A stretch of DNA of 64,000 nucleotides from Desulfosporosinus sp. GTDB taxonomy: Bacteria; Bacillota; Desulfitobacteriia; Desulfitobacteriales; Desulfitobacteriaceae. Every line of letters begins with the position of its first letter. The stretch's first letter is position 1. A program made the translations under genes and the position numbers. The notes under the pieces were generated by a model that worked only from the letters and a program-made list of their open reading frames with translations, had not been told where the DNA came from and made no database searches. The stretch is taken from NCBI GenBank assembly GCA_003513495.1, contig DOPM01000033.1:68674-132673 (forward strand). Reading direction: 5' to 3'. Shown piece after piece: positions 59,792 to 64,000 of this stretch.

Positions 59792-61749
59792 ACGAGATAA
59801 GACTCGCAAGAATGGAGCTTAGAAATTTTAAAGGGATCAAGCAATTCACTCTCGATATTAACGGCCTGACCGCAAACGTTTTTGGTGAGAATGGGACTGG
59901 TAAGACAACGCTTTACGATGGGTTCCTATGGATTTTATTCAACAAAGATTCGGCGAACCGGGCCGACTTCTCGGTAAAGCCTCAGGGTAAGAATGGTAAC
60001 GACATCAATTATCTTGAAACTGAGGTTGTGCTCCATCTTTTAATTGATGGTCGTCCCAAAATCCTCCGCAAAATGCTTGAAGAGGTCTGGACAAAAAAAC
60101 GGGGTGAGGCTTCGAAGGAGTTTACGGGTCATCAAACCTCTTATTGGATTGACACGGTGCCAGTCAAAAAGAAGGAGTATACAGACCAAATCAATTCGAT
60201 CATCGATGAAAATGCTTTCAAGCTCCTGACAAACCCTTTCTACTTTTGCACTCAGTTAAAGTGGGAGGATCGTAGGAAAACACTCATGGAGATCTGTGGC
60301 GATGTCTCGGATGCGGATGTAATTGCATCTGACAAGAGTCTTGCCGCTCTCACTGATATATTATCCGGTAGATCAATCAATGATCAAAGGAAGATTATTG
60401 CCGAAAGGATTAAGAAGCTGAATAAGGACATCGACGCGATCCCGATCAAGATTAACGAATTATCAAGGACACTACTTAGTGAAGATGTTAATTATCAGGT
60501 GGTCGAGGAGAATCTACTTGCACAGAAAGCAGTTCTAAGGAAGATCGAGCAAAGCATGACGGATGCAAGCCAGACGGCTGCCGAGTATCGCCAAAACCAA
60601 CAAGACCTTTTCAAGCTCACTGCTGCCATGGATGAACGCAAGAAGGAACTGGATGCAGGTGCAATGGCTGGCCTTAATAGGGCTATTGATGAAAAATCGA
60701 AGCTCGAGGGCGAAAGGTACCGAGTAAGCGCGGAACTGAGTTCCAGCGAAGCTAATATCAAGTCAAGCAAAGCGAATATCTCAGATATGGAAAATGAGCT
60801 TGTAACCCTGCGTGCAAGATGGAACTCAGAAAATGAAAAGCAGTTTGTTGATCCTGATCCGGATATGTTTATCTGTCCAACGTGTCAGCAGTCGTTGCCG
60901 CAAGAAAAAAAGGAAACCCAAATAACTCAAATGAGAGCAAACTTTGAATCAACAAAGGCTCATGCCTTGGCTAAGATCAACGAAGATGGTAAAGCGATAG
61001 CTTCAAGGATAAACATTAGAAAAAATGAGTTGGAGGAGCTTGAGAGCAAACTTATTCTTACCGACTTGAAACGGTCTGAACTTGCCGAACGGCTCACCGA
61101 GCTTAACAAAGAAATCGAAGCCGAACGACAACGCACTTTCGGGGCCAACTATGAGGCAGATGCAAAATACTCAACCCTACAGGCTCAATTCCAGGCCCTC
61201 AAGACTGAACTCAATAAGCCGATCGAGGACCAGACTTCCGAGCTTATCCAGCGAAAGAACGAGGTCGCAGAGAAGATCAATGAGCTTAACAAGGTCCTCA
61301 ATAACCGTGATGTACAGATAAGAACTCAAGAACGGATCGAAGAGTTGAAGGACGAAGAACGCTCATTAGCTGGTCAGTTAAGTGAGTTCGAGGGGCATAA
61401 GTATTTGATCGAACAGTTCGTTAAGGCAAAGGTTAATCTCCTTGAGGACACCATAAATAGCCGGTTCGAGATTGTAAAGTGGAAGCTCTTTAAGGTCAAT
61501 ATAAATGGCGGCATCGAAGAATGTTGTGAGGCCATGGCCGATGGCGTTACTTGGCCAAACGTGAACCATGCCGGGAAGGTTAACTCTGGCCTTGATATTA
61601 TAAACGTCCTAGCGGGCCATTACGGATGCACAGCACCAATCTTTATCGACTTTAGGGAGTCGGTGTCGCGGATCATTGAGACTAAGAGTCAGGTTGTTAA
61701 TTTGATTAAGAGCGAGCCGGATAAAGTGCTTAGAGTGGAGGTTGCTTGA
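59788..61749 (+). CDS. SMC/SbcC-like AAA ATPase
   Basis: A 654-residue ATPase. Walker A is FGENGTGKTTLYDGFLWILF at about residues 32-51. A long coiled coil (from about residue 210) is interrupted by CPTCQQSLPQ (near residue 362), a zinc-hook-like motif as in Rad50/SbcC. The C-terminal Walker B-type region reads APIFIDFRESVSRI. This type of phage ATPase supports recombination or repair with its neighbours. The ATG at 59788 has GGAGGTGG upstream and overlaps the preceding gene; the longer in-frame start at 59704 is inside that gene. Confidence 0.88.
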   Translation: MNEIRLARMELRNFKGIKQFTLDINGLTANVFGENGTGKTTLYDGFLWILFNKDSANRADFSVKPQGKNGNDINYLETEVVLHLLIDGRPKILRKMLEEVWTKKRGEASKEFTGHQTSYWIDTVPVKKKEYTDQINSIIDENAFKLLTNPFYFCTQLKWEDRRKTLMEICGDVSDADVIASDKSLAALTDILSGRSINDQRKIIAERIKKLNKDIDAIPIKINELSRTLLSEDVNYQVVEENLLAQKAVLRKIEQSMTDASQTAAEYRQNQQDLFKLTAAMDERKKELDAGAMAGLNRAIDEKSKLEGERYRVSAELSSSEANIKSSKANISDMENELVTLRARWNSENEKQFVDPDPDMFICPTCQQSLPQEKKETQITQMRANFESTKAHALAKINEDGKAIASRINIRKNELEELESKLILTDLKRSELAERLTELNKEIEAERQRTFGANYEADAKYSTLQAQFQALKTELNKPIEDQTSELIQRKNEVAEKINELNKVLNNRDVQIRTQERIEELKDEERSLAGQLSEFEGHKYLIEQFVKAKVNLLEDTINSRFEIVKWKLFKVNINGGIEECCEAMADGVTWPNVNHAGKVNSGLDIINVLAGHYGCTAPIFIDFRESVSRIIETKSQVVNLIKSEPDKVLRVEVA

Positions 61750-61751
61750 CG

Positions 61752-62024
61752 ATGAACGGATATGATTCAAACTTGGCCAGAAAGAAACAAGCTGAATATT
61801 GTAGGGTCAATAAGGTTCCACACTTTGCCCCGGAAAGTGGACGTTGCTGGAGATGTCATCGAAATATTTATGATCCATGGACGAGAATGAATCCTGGTTA
61901 TATAAAGACCGATACGGGTTATGTGTATGGTGATGTTGAGGTTACGACCGGGATAACGGTCGACAAAGCCGAGAAGGAACTTGTTACCGGGTGCCCACAT
62001 TGCAATAGAAGTTATTGCGATTAA
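61752..62024 (+). CDS. Zinc-binding phage protein
   Basis: A 90-residue protein with CWRCHRNIYDPWTRM and CPHCNRSYCD, which probably hold a zinc ion. GGAGG precedes the ATG at 61752. It sits between the ATPase and recT genes in the tight recombination operon, so it may assist DNA binding. No family recognised. Confidence 0.65.
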   Translation: MNGYDSNLARKKQAEYCRVNKVPHFAPESGRCWRCHRNIYDPWTRMNPGYIKTDTGYVYGDVEVTTGITVDKAEKELVTGCPHCNRSYCD

Positions 62025-62050
62025 TAAGAGAATTCGAGGAGGAATAAACC

Positions 62051-63067
62051 ATGTCAAAAGATTTAACGGTTAAAAACGACCATGAACTAACCATGTCCGA
62101 AAGGTTTATGAATAAGGTCTTAGCTGAATTCCGAGGTGGAGTTGGCGAAGTTGTCCTAACTAATTTCCAAAAGCGTCTTGCTCAAAACTACTTCATGGTT
62201 GCCGATATGGCTTTGAGATCTGCAGAGGATAAGCGTAAAAAGAAAGCGGAGAAGTATCGCGATAAAGTCCCTGTTGTTTGGTCAAATGTGGACATGGAGA
62301 AGCTTGCTCAGAGTGTTGTTTCGGCTGCTAGGATCGGTTGGGACCCAACCCAAGACAACCACGTGAGCCTAATTCCTTTCAAGGATAACGCGACCCAGAA
62401 GTACAGCATGACGTTCATGCCTGGATACCGAGGGATCGAGCTTAAGGCAAAAAAATACGGACTAGATGTACCGGACGTTGCAGTCGAGTTGGTTTATTCT
62501 AACGACCGATTCAAATCTTTCAAAAAGGACCGAAATAATAAGGTTGAGACATACGAATTTGAGATCGTTAATGATTTTGACAGGGGTACCATAATTGGAG
62601 GTTTTTACTACCATTCATTCCCCGATAAGCCTGAGATGAACAAGCTTGTAGTTCTTACCTTAAAAGATATAGAGAAGCGTAAACCCAAGCACGCATCCGC
62701 TGAGTTTTGGGGTGGAGAGAAAGACGTTTGGGAAAATGGGCAAAAAGTAGGGAAGGAAACGGTCGAAGGATGGTATGACAAGATGTGTTATAAGACCATC
62801 TACAGAGCTGCCTACAAGGATATCACCATCGACTCACAAAAGATTGACGATGACTACATGAAGCTCAAGCAGATCGAGAACGAGTTTGCAGAGTCGGATG
62901 TTGAACGAACGATTGCCGAAAACGCGAACCAAAACGTGATCGATATTACTCCTCCAGAGAATGAGTCACCTGACTGCTTGCCTGAGCCTGAACAAGTCCA
63001 CCATGAAGATCCACCAATTCGGCCAGTTCAGGAGAACACTCAAGCACCAGCTGGACCGGATTTCTAA
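62051..63067 (+). CDS. recT: RecT-family single-strand annealing recombinase
   Basis: A 338-residue RecT/Redbeta-type protein. Conserved stretches are RIGWDPTQDNHVSLIPFKDN, FMPGYRGIELKAKKYGLDVP, VELVYSNDRFKSFKKD and WYDKMCYKTIYRAAYKDITI. It anneals complementary single strands, normally together with an exonuclease. The C-terminal 60 residues are acidic and Pro-rich, likely disordered. GAGGAGGAAT precedes the ATG. Confidence 0.94.
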   Translation: MSKDLTVKNDHELTMSERFMNKVLAEFRGGVGEVVLTNFQKRLAQNYFMVADMALRSAEDKRKKKAEKYRDKVPVVWSNVDMEKLAQSVVSAARIGWDPTQDNHVSLIPFKDNATQKYSMTFMPGYRGIELKAKKYGLDVPDVAVELVYSNDRFKSFKKDRNNKVETYEFEIVNDFDRGTIIGGFYYHSFPDKPEMNKLVVLTLKDIEKRKPKHASAEFWGGEKDVWENGQKVGKETVEGWYDKMCYKTIYRAAYKDITIDSQKIDDDYMKLKQIENEFAESDVERTIAENANQNVIDITPPENESPDCLPEPEQVHHEDPPIRPVQENTQAPAGPDF

Positions 63068-63070
63068 GCC

Positions 63071-63814
63071 ATGAAACTAAAAGTAATTGGCTCAAGCTCA
63101 AAAGGAAACTGTTACATCCTTGAAACACCAACAGGGAGCCTCCTGCTTGACGCAGGGGTTCCCTTCAAGGAGATACAAAAGGCGCTTGACTTTAATTTGT
63201 CTCGTGTCCGCGGGTGTTTGGTTACGCATGAACACCAGGACCACGCCAAGGCAGTTAAGGAACTTACCTTTTCCGGAATTGATTGCTATATGTCGATGGG
63301 TACCTTAAAGACCGTGGAAACCCTAAATACCCATAGGCTAATGCCAGTAATATCCGGGATGAGTTTTGATCTAGACGATTTCATAATACTGCCTTTTGAC
63401 ACTCAGCACGATTGTGCTCAGCCTCTTGGATACCTGATAGCCTACAAGCCGACAGGTGAAAAACTTCTCTTCGCAACAGATACCTATTATATCCGGTACC
63501 GGTTCAATGGCCTTAACTATATCCTAGTCGAATGTAATTACTGCCGTGATATTCTCGAAGAAAATATTCAGACGGGACGGGTACCTGAGTCGTTAAAGAA
63601 CCGGCTACTAGAGAGTCATTTCAGCATGGACAATGTTAAGGACTTTTTGAGAGCTAACGACCTCACAAGAGTTAGAAAGATTGTATTGATTCATCTGAGT
63701 GATGGTAATTCCGACGCGGCCAGGATGGTTAGCGAGATCAGAGATTTGACGAGGAAAGAAGTAGAGGTTGCAGAGCCTGGTAAGGAAATCGAATTAGCTC
63801 TATGTCCATTTTAA
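63071..63814 (+). CDS. MBL-fold metallo-hydrolase, phage type
   Basis: A 247-residue metallo-beta-lactamase-fold protein with MKLKVIGSSSKGNCYILETP, the metal motif VTHEHQDHAKAVKEL, and late FATDTYYIRYRF. It resembles the YycJ/WalJ group of nucleases. Four bases separate it from recT, so it is a good candidate for the exonuclease partner of RecT, but activity is inference. Confidence 0.88.
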   Translation: MKLKVIGSSSKGNCYILETPTGSLLLDAGVPFKEIQKALDFNLSRVRGCLVTHEHQDHAKAVKELTFSGIDCYMSMGTLKTVETLNTHRLMPVISGMSFDLDDFIILPFDTQHDCAQPLGYLIAYKPTGEKLLFATDTYYIRYRFNGLNYILVECNYCRDILEENIQTGRVPESLKNRLLESHFSMDNVKDFLRANDLTRVRKIVLIHLSDGNSDAARMVSEIRDLTRKEVEVAEPGKEIELALCPF

Positions 63815-63869
63815 TCATGGAAAGGTGATTTATGGTCGACTGAGACCAAGGTAAGGGGAGGCGAGCTAG

Positions 63870-64000
63870 ATGAGTAAATACCAAGTCTATTACTGCAGTC
63901 ATTGCGAGGTCAAATTTGCGGTCGACCAGGACTTTGATGATCATGCGGTTATAGATTGCCCATTATGTCATGATGATCAATATTTAACCGATGCTGGAGA
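63870..64000 (+). CDS. Small zinc-ribbon phage protein, 5' part
   Basis: The window ends inside this gene. The visible 43 codons have CSHCEVKFAVDQDFDDHAVI, then DCPLCHDDQY, giving two CxxC pairs for zinc. AAGGGGAGGCGAG precedes the ATG. Function unknown. Confidence 0.7.
   Translation, partial: MSKYQVYYCSHCEVKFAVDQDFDDHAVIDCPLCHDDQYLTDAG

Larger units (their letters stand above)
54465..64000. mobile_element. Left part of an integrated prophage or related element
   Basis: The element begins at the tRNA-Pro fragment and holds an integrase, CI/Cro-type switch, small early genes, a Spo0A-C protein and a recombination cassette, with most genes reading rightward and overlapping or nearly so. No structural or lysis genes are seen in the window; they are expected further right. 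A 3D-domain wall-enzyme gene is present. A phage is the best reading; an integrative element with phage modules is not excluded. Confidence 0.88.

Overview
The window looks like chromosomal DNA of a low-to-medium GC, spore-forming, sulfate-reducing Firmicute, most likely Desulfosporosinus or a close relative. The evidence is a complete dissimilatory sulfite reductase locus (dsrMK, a small ferredoxin, dsrABD and a dsrN/cbiA-type amidase), a minimal DsrMK membrane complex without J, O or P subunits (the Gram-positive pattern), strong Shine-Dalgarno sites, a sporulation-type sigma factor, CtsR-type heat-shock control and YjcZ-like small proteins.

Layout. 1-13.3 kb is mixed housekeeping and accessory sequence: the 3' end of a very large GH94/cyclic-glucan synthase-type gene, a methyltransferase, a soluble CZB chemoreceptor, an AbrB-RelE fusion, a viroplasmin-type RNase H, a DsrE-like protein beside a cysteine-desulfurase-like enzyme, two convergent 42-residue proteins, a hydrolase, a DUF2786 protein and an RlmL-type methyltransferase. 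13.5-21.8 kb is the sulfite-reduction region. 22.1-24.4 kb holds a LysR regulator, a nitrilase-family amidase and a zinc-ribbon protein. 25.3-33.5 kb is a complete Tad/Flp pilus operon (pilin, prepilin peptidase, TadE, TadG, CpaB, a receiver-fused TadZ/CpaE, CpaF, TadB, TadC) followed by a DUF192 gene. 33.5-41 kb has an M18 aminopeptidase, a GNAT protein, two tiny peptides, a flavoprotein, DegV, REP-like repeats, phosphoglucomutase and a lipid kinase. 41.1-44.9 kb is a dnaJ-like/clpB heat-shock operon behind a palindromic CtsR-type operator. 45.1-49.3 kb carries an LpdD-UbiD pair, a DivIVA-like protein, two small helical proteins and a SigH-like factor. 49.4-53.5 kb is the riboflavin operon ribD-ribE-ribBA-ribH, read leftward behind an FMN riboswitch whose leader seems to carry a MITE-like insertion.

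From about 54.47 kb to the right edge lies the left part of an integrated prophage or related element. It starts at a 49-bp 3' fragment of a tRNA-Pro(CGG) gene, followed by a leftward tyrosine integrase, a CI-like/Cro-like switch with repeated TTACCCC operators, a run of small early genes, a stand-alone Spo0A C-terminal domain protein, and a recombination cassette (SMC-like ATPase, RecT, MBL-fold hydrolase). The right end and the intact tRNA-Pro should lie beyond the window.

How the parts work together: DsrMK passes membrane electrons to the DsrAB/DsrD cytoplasmic sulfite-reduction system, with DsrN probably amidating siroheme. The Tad genes build an adhesive pilus. The CtsR operon handles aggregated protein. 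The prophage has its own recombination set and a regulator resembling the host's sporulation master regulator. The observations most worth a second look are the MITE-like element between the FMN aptamer and its attenuator, the phage Spo0A-C protein, the AbrB-RelE fusion, the palindromic double CtsR box, and the dispersed 29-nt repeat shared by two distant intergenic sites.
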